This document shows positions 10,208 through 19,638 of a stretch of DNA of 64,000 nt, piece by piece. Under the pieces are notes generated by a model. It made no database searches and had not been told where the DNA came from. It saw nothing but the letters and a program-made list of their open reading frames with translations. Location: positions 1,271,667,123 through 1,271,731,122 of the forward strand of contig NC_090440.1 in NCBI RefSeq assembly GCF_031143425.1. The letters run 5' to 3'. The position numbers and the translations under genes are program-made. The DNA comes from Pleurodeles waltl. Lineage: Eukaryota; Chordata; Amphibia; Caudata; Salamandridae. Position 1 is the stretch's first letter. Every line of letters begins with the position of its first letter.

Positions 10208-11730
10208 TAACAGAAATATCTTATGATAGTCATCTGTAATTCTTTGGAAACTATGTACCGAGTTTGTCCAAAAAAACTTTTTGTTAATTCAATTTCTCAT
10301 ATCCGTTTCTTTTTCTCTCTTCCTTAGATTAATATATCAGGAACTCATTATATTTTACTCTGTATGTCTTTTTTTCTATAGCTGTTACCTGTAAAATATG
10401 TTTTCCATGCTATACAAAGCTAGTACCTAATATCACCAATATGGCTTTCTTTTTAACCATAAAGCACTTTTTCTTTTCCTTTAGAAATAACTCTCTTTTT
10501 ATAGTTATCTAAGCTCTTTGACCATCAAATAGACGGGCGCCCTCCCTGAGTACTCCCAAGATGGCGCCGCCTTTTTTCCTGCTCTAGCAAGAGCCTTAGT
10601 CCTTTCTTCTTGTCCATACCACAAGGCAAATGATCGCCGGTCGCGTATAAAGACGCGAAAGAATACCAGTGCGTTTGCCTCATTACAAACATAACAGTGC
10701 AGGCGACGGATTGAAAATTGTTTACCGCACTTCCTTTCCCAAATATAAACGGGTGAGTGCATCTGTAGCGTTTCATCTATCAGAAGGCTTAACTATACTG
10801 CCCCGGTAACTTTTAGTCACAATTTCTTCACCGGTCGCGTATAAAGACGCGAAAGAATACCGGCGCGTTGGCCTCATTACAAACATAACACTGCAGGCGA
10901 CGGATTGAAAATTGTTTACCACTCTTTCTTTCCCAAATATAAACGGGTGAGTGCATCTGTAGCGTCTCATCTATCAGAAGGCTTAATTATATTGCCCCGG
11001 TAACCTTTAGTCACAATTCCTTTCTAAAGTTTCTCAAGAATTTAACATACCTAAATATAGATTTAACTCCGGAATAGCCGATTATGATGATGTAATTTTC
11101 CTGGTTATATAATCCCTAGGGCAATCTCTTTTGCTTGCTGTTTTTGCCTTTCTCCACAGTTATTAAATAATGTTATCATTGGATATGCTGTTATACATGT
11201 AATACATTATAGGATGTGATATATACAGTAATATTTGTGTTTCTAGGACAATAGCTGATCTAATATTTACATGACCAACTGTTTAACAATTTCCTCAACA
11301 CTGCCTACTACAGATGGTATGTCTTTTGCGCTATTTGTGTATAGTCACTACTTCTATTTTAGATACCTTACGTTACTTTCTCAAAATGGTGGTTGTTTTT
11401 CCTTTTAAGTATCCATATGGATACTGGCTAATATGTTTACCACTATCACAATTGGTAATTTTTCTTGTTATATTCGAATCACTTATGAAGTTCTTTTATC
11501 ATCTTCTTGATCACCTGATACAGGCCTATTATTAATTTCTTCCTTGGAGCTGAGAAAAAAATCTTTGGGACAGCATGATCGCCTTTCTATACTTTGCATC
11601 TCTCTTTCCTAAATTCTTGGGTTTTCCTTGCACAACTCATTTGCACAACTTTTTGGCTTCCCGCTAACTTCTTTAACACACTTATACCAGACCTTATCAT
11701 ACTATCTAGTCTCATGTTATTTATTTTTTC
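10208..11730 (+). other. PLE 3' noncoding region
   Basis: AT-rich DNA after the PLE stop codon with no significant open frame. It contains the 195-bp tandem duplication listed next, then 11021-11730 of unstructured AT-rich sequence leading to the degenerate ribozyme. Included in the PLE because it lies between the PLE stop and the hammerhead-like motif that marks PLE terminal repeats. Confidence 0.55.
10635..11020. repeat. Two tandem copies of a ~195-bp unit
   Basis: Copies start at about 10635 and 10830. Each begins ccggtcgcgtataaagacgc, includes cgacggattgaaaattgttt and gggtgagtgcatctgtagcg, and ends near ccccggtaac. They differ at roughly a dozen positions. The start of each copy forms a small hairpin (gcgt ataaag acgc) holding a TATA-like string. 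A promoter role is possible but not shown. Confidence 0.85.
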
Positions 11731-11732
11731 CA

Positions 11733-11792
11733 CCCAGCCTTGAGAAAGCCCTGGCCTACGCGCCTCTTGGGGCGAAACATGTGTTGGCTGGC
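11733..11792 (+). ncRNA. Degenerate hammerhead ribozyme motif of the PLE
   Basis: Stem I can form between ccagcc (11734-11739) and ggctgg (11785-11790). Stem II can form between gccc near 11748 and gggg near 11769. The strand continues with the conserved cgaaacatgt. The 5' core should read CTGATGA but reads cttgaga, so cleavage is unlikely. Hammerheads are known in PLE terminal repeats, and this one sits where the plus-strand PLE should end. The layout matches the well-formed motif at 58158-58218. Confidence 0.55.
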
Positions 11793-11900
11793 CTACTTTA
11801 CATTTCCTTGGACCTATGAGTATCTACACTTCGCTTTTGCTTTTTTGCCCCTCTCAAATAATAAAATTGATCTTGGAGCAACACTGACGTTTGATGCAAG

Positions 11901-12117
11901 TTTTGCCTAATAACAAAACCTTATCCTTATAAAGGATCCGGAGAAGAACAATCTTATCTATCTAGTGGGCACCTCACCGCCATTTGACTTACGTTTTGTT
12001 GTTGGAGGACTAGGGTCCATTGTCCTCTGGTGAAGTCCCAATGCAACTATAAGGCATTTATCAGGGAGTCTTGTGGTTTACTGGACCCTTTTTCCTTGTT
12101 CTTTGAGTAAATACATG
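11901..12117. other. Junction DNA between PLE and HARBI1 remnant
   Basis: Mixed-composition DNA with no open frame or repeat recognised. The PLE end lies somewhere here, so the boundary assigned is approximate. Confidence 0.3.
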
Positions 12118-12540
12118 TGTACCATCAATGGCTTCCACTACGTGTGGAATGTGTGCCAAACCATTGAGCCCTGCCTTCACATGGGCTAAATCCTCACGTT
12201 GTGGAAATTGGATGTAGATGCCCAGGTTTTTCAACATGACAGAGAGTACATCCTTGAAGACCAGACTGAAAATGGGCTAGGGCATCCCAGCAGTTAGAGC
12301 CACTGTATTTTGGAAGGAGCCTGTAGCCAGGAAGTGCAGCACTGATATGACTTGAACAATCAGTGGTATGCTGTTTGGATGACTGATGGCAAGCATCAGA
12401 TCTGGTTCCAACAGAAGACAGAGATCCTTGATAGTCTACCTATCCATGCAGTGAATTTGTATGACATATCTATTCTTCATGGTCTGCAAGTCTGCTAGTA
12501 TACAGTACACAGGAGGTTGTCTGAGCCTTCTCATTCCAGA
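12118..12540 (-). pseudogene. Harbinger transposase (HARBI1-like) fragment
   Basis: Read on the minus strand it gives a decayed HARBI1 segment: a region with GMP and P-I-F-S corresponding to GMSQPMFSNVLSRV of the copy at 44551, then LAHIPHVVEAIDGTHV, which carries the first catalytic Asp. The nucleotide sequence aligns with 44130-44480. It has several stops and ends at 12118, directly after the GTHV codons. The C-terminal half, with the remaining two acidic residues, is absent here. It is probably part of the same Harbinger copy as 23044-24382, now separated by LINE B (inference). Confidence 0.75.
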
Positions 12541-12637
12541 GCGACTATGTGAGGGAAAATAGGAATGTATGTCAATCACTCATTGTGTCCCTTGTAAGTG
12601 ACATTACAAATGTCCCATAAAAACTATGACATGCCAT

Positions 12638-12657
12638 TTGATACAATCAGAACATGA
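12638..12657. repeat. Left copy of probable LINE B target duplication
   Basis: The sequence ttgatacaatcagaacatga matches ttgatacacagcacatga at 23026-23043 with a 2-bp gap and one mismatch. The spacing brackets the whole of LINE B, including the nested L2. Chance is possible because the LINE tail is also AT-rich. Confidence 0.55.
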
Positions 12658-12658
12658 T

Positions 12659-12736
12659 ACACCCCCTTGACACGTCACTGCTGCCCCTTGACACGTCATT
12701 GCTCCCCTTGACACGTCACTGCCCCCTTGACAAGTC
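12659..12736. repeat. Four short tandem units at the LINE B 5' end
   Basis: Four units of about 18-20 bp contain ccccttgacacgtcactg with small variations (cacgtcattg, caagtcactg). They start directly after the proposed target duplication. Tandem 5' repeats are common in LINE 5' UTRs, where they may act as promoter monomers; this is not shown here. Confidence 0.75.
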
Positions 12737-13193
12737 ACTGCTAGGAGCTGTGTCAAGAACTGTGCAGCTGGTGTACCCTCCCCCCAGCCGGGTCCGGGGG
12801 CAGAGGACCAGATGATCTACTAGGGGATCAAACGAGGGCCTACTGAGGCTTAATGAGTCAGCAAGACAACAGACAGTAAAACACAGGATTGAGACGGTCA
12901 ACTAATCGACGTAATGTGGCTGTGGCATTAGAGCCAGAGCCCTAGGGTTGAGCCGGAGAGGGGTGGAAGTGGCCAAACTAGGTTTGGTGCAGTTTGCTTT
13001 ACTCTGTGCGATCCCCCGCTGCCACCGCCACCTGGACTCGGGGCAAGAAGCAGCATATTATATTGCACACTGTGACCACCCCAGTCACTATGAATGTTAA
13101 AGTATAGCCCAAGCCCTTCCAGTATGCTGGTAACTGTCAACAAATCTGACAATAACTAACTGGTTTCTGGCTTCTGGCTGAAAGCAACAGAGA

Positions 13194-15896
13194 ATGACGC
13201 TGAAAAACAAACTGAGTCTCAATGCAAGACAAACTGTGCCTAGACACTCAATGAGAGTATTTAGTAGACTAGTTATGATGCACCCCAAGTTAAAAGGACT
13301 CATTGTAAAGCCCCAGGTGCAGGAGGGCATCAACACCTCTCTCCCCCAGGGCCCCTATAGACCTATGTTCGCAGGACATGGGTCCTCTCCTGTTGCACCT
13401 CCCATGTGCCCTATACTCCTGGCTAGTGCGAGCAGCGAGGTTAGTAGTAGGGCAGACGGTGGACCCACCAGGAAGCCAATCACCAGCTTCTACCAGATGT
13501 TGGACAAAGCATCATTGCCGCAACAGACCAATGAAAAGACCAACGTAAAGCTGAAGGAGAAGGAGGGGTCTAGGGTCCAGGGGGTGACCTAGAGAAAAAT
13601 GACAATGCTAATGACCATGGGGTTGATGAGGATGGGGAGTGCGATGAATGTTTGGTGAGAGACAGTGAGAAAAGAGCTGCCTGAAGCTTTGCCGAAGCCA
13701 CTGAACTCATTCTGGCTGAATCACTAGGGTTCGTGCCAGTGGATGAGAAGGCGAAGGTGGTTGAGGAGCAAATTTGTGGAAATCTGTGTTCTATGCTGAA
13801 GAGCCAACTTAGTGTACCGGGGTCCCAGAGGATGAGGTGTAGATCTTGGGTATCACAGGGAAGGGAGGACTGTGGTGGCACATACGAGCCCCCCCTGCGA
13901 TCGCTCTACCAACAATTTTTTGCCATAAGGCAACGGATTTGCTGATCGGAGCAACCAGTAATGACAACATAGGAGGCAAAAGCGGTTACCTAAGCAAGAG
14001 CTCCCTGATGTTCCTGGACTTTATGCTTCCCGACATACCATGTAGCTTAGCGCCAACTGAGAATGCTAAAGGACCTGGAGAACCACCTAATGCTTGGCTG
14101 GATTTTGGTGATAGTTTGGCAGAGGCTGCCCCTGATTTTAAGTTTATTAACAATAGTTCCTCTCCTAGTAGGGTTTTTGCTTGATTGATTCTATATATCA
14201 GCACCTCTCTTGCTGCCAGCACCAAAGGAGTAATTCTGTACCTACAGAGTCCCCACAAGGGTTTATAATTTCAGAAGCTATGATCACATTAACAAATATT
14301 CTAGCATCGATTCTTGCATTATTGGAGAACTTTCTTGGGGGATCAGAGCATTTAGAGTCACTGTTAACTGCGATATTACAGACTTTAGTCCCGGGTGGAA
14401 GAACAGAAGGGGTGAACCAGGACTTTTTCCACCAGTCTTTTCAGTATGCTAATCATAGCCGATCTAATCTCCCCCAGCCCTCAAGGAGCAATGTGCAGGC
14501 GCAAACTGTAGATCACAATACTGTCCAAACCGGGAGTATACCACAGAGCAGTGGACCTATGGCTATGGCTCATTCCCATGGTGACTCTATACACCGCAAC
14601 AAAGTATGCATTGGGCCTGCTCAAGTAGGGCTGGCTGGACACTCTGCAGAAGAGCACCAGGTTGATCCTGGAGATAGAGCGACACCCACACCAACCGAGC
14701 TTTAGGATTTGGCAGTGGGCTCCGGGGGCTGCTAGGGGAAGCCCTTGATGGAATAGGTGCAAACCCGAGTAAGGACACCAAGAAGAAAGGAAATAGAAAA
14801 AAGAGAAAAGGGAAAAAGAGTTACACTGTTTCCGGTGTACTGCTTCAAATGGCTATTTTCTAATCCTAAGGATGACGCAAACAGAGGGCCAATTCCAACC
14901 ACAAATTCTAAGGATGCCCCAAGGGGGAAGAATACTGATAACAGCAATCCAGCAGTCCCTGCGTCTGATATTGCTTGCCGCTAGGCTGCTAGACGTTGGA
15001 GTGAAGTAGCCACCCCACGATCCACACAGTTCATGCACCCTGAGATTACTCAGCACGAGGGTGAGGTGATGGAAGGTGTTGGTCATCAACTTCACCACCA
15101 AGGGATAGGGAAGCTTAAGAACAAGAAGAAAGGTGCCACAAAGAGGAAGAGAAAAAGAATGGTGGTGGGGACAGGTGCACGAAGAGTAATTGAGGCAGGG
15201 AGTTCTCTGACTCGCCCCCAGGAGAGGGCGACAATAAAATTGAACAGGGTGATTTGTGAACATCTAGTGAACTGAGGGTTCACCCTGACTCGAACTTGAA
15301 CCCGGATGCTGCACCATTCTCGGTGGCCCCGGGAACCAGCTGCATGGATAGTGTGGATGCTCAGCACTCTTGGTAATGCATCGGCAAGAAGATATAGTGG
15401 ACACTGCCTGGAGTTTATTGATCTATTCCCAGATGTGTGCCTAAATGTACCTCTAAACAGATCACAACTACTCAGCCTCTTTTATGCTGTGCCAGAGCTG
15501 AAAGCCCTCTCCTCCAGTGATATGAGACTAGTAAAACTGGGATACAAGCATAGTCAGATGGACAATTGTAGGGGGTATGCCTGTTCTGGAACCTTTTAAA
15601 GTGATTCAGCCCACTCCTGCCCTTTGGCCCTGGTCAAATGTGCCTTGTCAGAGACAGGTAGTCTAATTCCTAACCATGTAGATTGTTTTCACATAATGTT
15701 GGTTGATGTGCAGCCATCGCCCAACTTTAGCCAGGAGAAACCTAAGTGGAATGAGCAGTGTGGGAATAATCTAGACATGCTAAAGACTGGGAGTTCTGCC
15801 AGGTATGGACCGATATTATGGCAAAAAAAGGAAAAAACCATAGCTAAAGGTAGTGAAGGGCTAGAAACATTGACCATTACTACTCATAAGAACTGA
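13194..15896 (+). pseudogene. LINE B ORF1-like region, broken
   Basis: Successive plus-strand open segments at 13194-13592, 13733-13945, 13846-14184, 14181-14705, 14757-14984, 15033-15275, 15306-15599 and 15624-15896 look like one ORF broken by stops and frameshifts. Visible features are a leucine-rich, possibly coiled segment (ILASILALLENFLGG) near 14300, a Ser/Gln-rich stretch, and a very basic segment with KNKKKGATKRKRKRM near 15120-15165, suitable for nucleic-acid binding. No RRM or CCHC motif is seen. The role (nucleic-acid chaperone or particle protein) is inferred from position upstream of the ORF2. The region is cut by the L2 just after 15896. Confidence 0.5.
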
Positions 15897-16042
15897 AGGC
15901 AAATTAGGATCCCCAGACACAATGAGAGACGTAAAGTTTAGTTTAGTTTAGTTTTATGGGTTTGTAAAACGCGTAGCCACCCTAGGGCATCCCAGCACTA
16001 AAGGTATGCGACCCTCCTGGGTCCAGAAAGATAGAAGACAAG

Positions 16043-17914
16043 TTAACTGCAGAAAAGGATAGTTTTCAACTTTTTCCTAAAAAGACACTCCAATGGTTCA
16101 TGACGAAGTTCGAAGGGTAGGGTGTTCCAAAGACGGGCAGCCTTGATAAAAAAAGAGTTACTTCCCCATGATCTCTTGACACGAGGTATGCAAATCTGCC
16201 GGGTAGAGGATGATCTCAGGCTTCTAGAAGGAACATAGATAGAAATCCGTTTTCTGAAGAAAAATGGGCCCTTATTATATAGGGCTCTAGGAGTAATGCA
16301 CATGGCTTTGAAATGGATACGCTGCTTAATGGGAAGCCAATGAAGTGCTGCAAGGGCTGGCTTAGCCGAAAGATGCCTAGGAGAATTAGTGAGAAGTCTG
16401 GCTGCGCATTCTGCACTATCTGCCGCTTCTTTATCACGTACTCAGGAGAGCTGAGATACAGAGAGTTCCCATAGTCATGGCGAGAAAGAATCAAAGCTTG
16501 GATAACGATTCTTCTTGCCGTAAAAGGTAGGAGATTAAAAAACTTCCTAAGGGCTCTAATGAGACCGAAGCAGATAGAGGAGATTTTTTTAGGCTGAAGT
16601 TCCATAGTCAGACGTGGCTCAAGCCAGAAACCGAGGCTTTTAACCTGCGCCTTTGGAGGATGCAGACTAGTAAAAGCCTCTGAGTACAATGCCAGGGGAA
16701 AAGCACGAGGACCGTTGCCCACAATCAGTACTTCTGATTTACTATCGTTGAATTCAAGTTTAGATTGGATCATCCAGTTACCAATATCCTTCATACAACG
16801 GGAGAGATTAGTGGAGGAAGAGTCTCCAGTGCTAGAGAGGGATACCACTAGCTGGGTATCATCGGCATTGGTAACCATTGAGAGATTGTGAGGAGTAACC
16901 ACTTTGGACAGAGATGATAAATAGATATTAAAAAGAGTTGGGCTCAGGGAAGAGCCCCGAGGGACTCCACAGGTTAGAGGGAAAATGTCAGAAAGAAAAG
17001 AGCGATCCAAAACTTGGAAGGATCTTCCTATAAGGAAGGAGGAGAGCCAAGAAAAAGCCGTACCTCCTATCCCTATCTTGGAGAGTCTGTCGCAAAGAAA
17101 AGTGTGATCTACTGTATCAAATGCTGCACTGAGATCCAGTAGGATGATAGCTGAATGACCCCCTTGATCTAAGAGTTGACGGGCAGACTCAGTCACTGTG
17201 AGGAGAGCCGACTCAGTACTATGTTGAGCTCTGAAGCCCATTTGGGAGGGATGTAAGAGCTCGTGGATCTCAAGGTAGCTGGTCAGTTCCAGGTTTACAT
17301 GTTTCTCCAAGATCTTGGCTAAAATGGGAAGGAGAGCAATATGTCTAAAGTTTTCCAGAGAAGAGGGATCAAGTTTAGTTTTTTTCAGGAGAGGTTTAAT
17401 AATGGCATGCTTGAGAGACTGAGAAAGGGTGCCTGAAGATAGGGAGTTATTAAGTATTTTAGTAAGTGGTGCGACAATAATGTCTGCAGCCTTCAAAAGA
17501 ATAGAAGGGGGAGCAGGATCCAGAGGGGAGCCAGATTTAATGCTAGAGAGTAGTTTGAGTGTAGAATCATCGGTAAGTCCTTATGGGCGGGGGATCAGTG
17601 GCTTGATATTCTAAAAACTCCTGAGGAGGGGAAGATAGAAAACCAGAATATATCTTCGTAATCTTATCCTGAAAATGAGCTGCTAATAAATTACTGTGTT
17701 TCGTGGAAGCTTCTTTCAAAGAGGTGGGTGTAGGTGTTATAGTAAGCTCTTTGTAAATCTGAAAATTTTCTTTCTCGGAGTTGGAAGAATTTTCTATTTT
17801 ATTGGTATAGTAGGAAGTTGGAGCTGCTTTGATATTTTGATGATAAAGTCTAATGGCTTGACTATAAGCATCTTTGGCAGAGGGGCTATAATTTTTCCTC
17901 CAGATTCTCTCCAA
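16043..17914 (-). pseudogene. L2 reverse transcriptase and C-terminal domain
   Basis: The longest frame (17496-16216, 426 codons) has L2/CR1-group RT motifs: IIKPLLKK, FRHIALLPILAKILEKHV, GFRAQHSTESALL, the catalytic LLDLSAAFDTVDH, GVPRGSSLSPTLFNIY, and TNADDTQL, where the usual Tyr of YADD is Asn. The C-terminal part, WGSNSFFIKAARLWNTLPFE (16303-16043), is in another frame and is the conserved L2 tail motif. The segment 17914-17567 is the linker between endonuclease and RT. There are frameshifts between the segments and the active-site Tyr is lost, so it is inactive. It would act with the endonuclease in target-primed reverse transcription. Confidence 0.9.
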
Positions 17915-18038
17915 CGTTTTACAGTTCTTTCACAATTCAAGTAAAGAAGGAGAAAACCATGGGTTGGACTTATAGGAGGGTCTATTTATTCTTCATTTAA
18001 TAGGTAGAACGGAGTTTAAAGAGGTAGAAATCCAACTA

Positions 18039-18836
18039 TCAAATAAGTCTATGGCATTCAGGGAGGAGTAGTCTTAATCGTGGAAGAGGCACAAAGTGCA
18101 TTGTGCCATACACTGGGGACCAACATCGACCAGCTACGCCCATAAGTCGTAAACCTGGGTTGCAGATCCCTAGGGCATCATAGGGAAAAGAGAATGATAA
18201 AAGAAAATGATCTGTCCAGAGTAAGGGCAGAGGAGATGAGATGGAGAGAACAAGAATGTTGCTGAATATAAGATCTAAAGTGTGGCCCTTGAAATGAGTA
18301 GGACCAGTGGCATATTGAACTAGATCTAGGGCAGTGAGAGAAGCTAATAGCGATTTCGCCAAAGGGCAGTTTAAGTTGTCAAGGTGAATATTAAAATCCC
18401 CAAGGATGGTTAAATTAGGAGTCTTGCTAATAAGGCTAGCTGCAACATCAGGTATAGCTTCTAAGAAGTTAGAACAAAGACCTGGAGGCCGATAGAGAAG
18501 TATCCCAGAGAAAGTGAAGGAGGATGACAGATATAGAGAGAAAGTCATACTCTCACAACCTGGGATATCGAGTGGCGATGTCACACACTTGATAGTATTT
18601 TTGTAGATAATGGCTATGCCGCAACCTCTCATCGGGAATCTATCTTTGTGTGCTATAGAATAGATGGAAGGTAAAGATTTGCGGATGTCAACCGAAGATT
18701 CTTCCTTTAGCCAAGTTTCCGTCAGAAACAGGGCATCCGGCGAAAGATCATCTAGGAGAGTGTAAATATGTAAACAGTGCGCCAGTAGGGAGCGGCAATT
18801 AAGCAACAGCATTTTTCCCGATTGGTGAGAGGGCAT
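18039..18836 (-). pseudogene. L2 APE-type endonuclease domain
   Basis: A 265-codon frame holds apurinic/apyrimidinic-type endonuclease motifs in order: LLLNCRSL (Asn), LFLTETWL (Glu), GCGIAIIYK, LYRPPG, LTILGDFNIHLDN (Asp and Asn), THFKGHTLDLIFSN and WTDHFLLSF (Asp-His). All key residues are visible. After about residue 225 the sequence reads into noise. It lies directly upstream of the RT on the minus strand, with a frameshift between, and would make the first-strand nick. Confidence 0.9.
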
Positions 18837-19029
18837 ATTGGCGAATGGGACCGCAGTGGATGTTCAGGAGCAGCTAGGACAGGAGGAGCGTTAATAAGGA
18901 TAAAGGGTGTTTACAGATGTAGGGCATATTTGAGTGCCTCTGAGCATCTTCAATTGTGATGAGGAATACGTTAGCCTAAAAGGGGCAGCATCCCTGGGCC
19001 CCGGGCACGTCAGGGCGCGGACGGGCGCA

Positions 19030-19567
19030 GATGGCCTTGCCTTTTGCGTGCATTTAAATAAACCATGCAGGACGCCCGGCCTGGCTCCAAGGATCCAAAA
19101 ACTACAGCGGCAACCAAAATGGCTGCCGGAAGTGGCCCAATAATGGCAGCCCAAAGAAATTAAAACAACCGGAATGCTTCTAAACGCAGGCCCTGGTGTT
19201 AAAACAAACACAGAGAAACAATAATATACATTAAATGTTCCAAATAGCCCCCAGCGACCCCTTAAAAAGATTAAAAGGGGTCAATTAAAAAAGGTCACAC
19301 AAAATTAAAAGACACAGTAATGCAGAGTCTCAATAAAACTAAGCAGCGGTAAAAATTATTCAGAGGAAATCAAAATATCTTGTGGAGCCGGCGGCCGCCC
19401 GCGTTTAAATAAACCATGCGGGACGCCCGGCCTGGCTCCAAGGATCCAAAAACTAGAGCGGCAACCAAAATGGCTGCCGGAAGTGGCCCAATAATGGCAG
19501 CCCCGAAGAAATTAAAACAACCGGAATGCCTCTAAACACGGGTCCGGTGTTAAAACAAACACAGAGG
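19030..19567 (-). promoter_or_regulatory. L2 5' UTR with two tandem promoter-like monomers
   Basis: Two direct copies of about 180 bp, centred on the shared string ccaaaatggctgccggaagt, lie about 348 bp apart (19030-19215 and 19385-19567). They are GC-rich and CpG-bearing, followed on the plus strand by gtgttaaaacaaacacagag. Tandem 5' monomers are known promoters in some LINEs; promoter activity here is inference. The string caaaatggc reads gccattttg on the sense (minus) strand and resembles a YY1-type site (CCAT core). Confidence 0.6.
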
Positions 19568-19638
19568 GGACAATTGCGAGAATTGGTCATGGGTGGCAGC
19601 GGCATTGGCAGGGAGCTCTGGAGCATCACCTAGAACAA

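Larger units (their letters stand above)
6196..11900 (+). mobile_element. Penelope-like element (PLE), interrupted by two MITEs
   Basis: The element has a PLE-type RT (6196-8092), a Cys-rich linker and GIY-YIG endonuclease (9097-10207), a long AT-rich 3' region with a 195-bp tandem duplication, and a degenerate hammerhead ribozyme near 11733-11792. Two insertions (8093-9096 and 9572-10180) split the coding region. Without them the coding portion would be about 2.4 kb, which is typical for PLEs. It is inactive: two in-frame stops in RT and one frameshift in the endonuclease. Outer boundaries are approximate. Confidence 0.85.
15935..19567 (-). mobile_element. L2-type LINE inserted in LINE B, nearly complete
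   Basis: In minus orientation: 5' UTR with two tandem copies (19567-19030), endonuclease (18836-18039), linker and RT (17914-16216), C-terminal domain (16303-16043) and a 3' tail of aaact pentamers (plus strand tttag repeats at 15936-15955). Length about 3.6 kb. Flanks at 15917 (gacacaatgagaga) and 19568 (gacaattgcgagaa) are similar and may be a diverged target duplication. The orientation is opposite to the host LINE. Confidence 0.85.

Noticed and set aside
10960..10990. Hammerhead-like string on the minus strand (ctgatagatgaaac type)
   Set aside because: There is no room for stem II between the core halves, and the core has an extra base.
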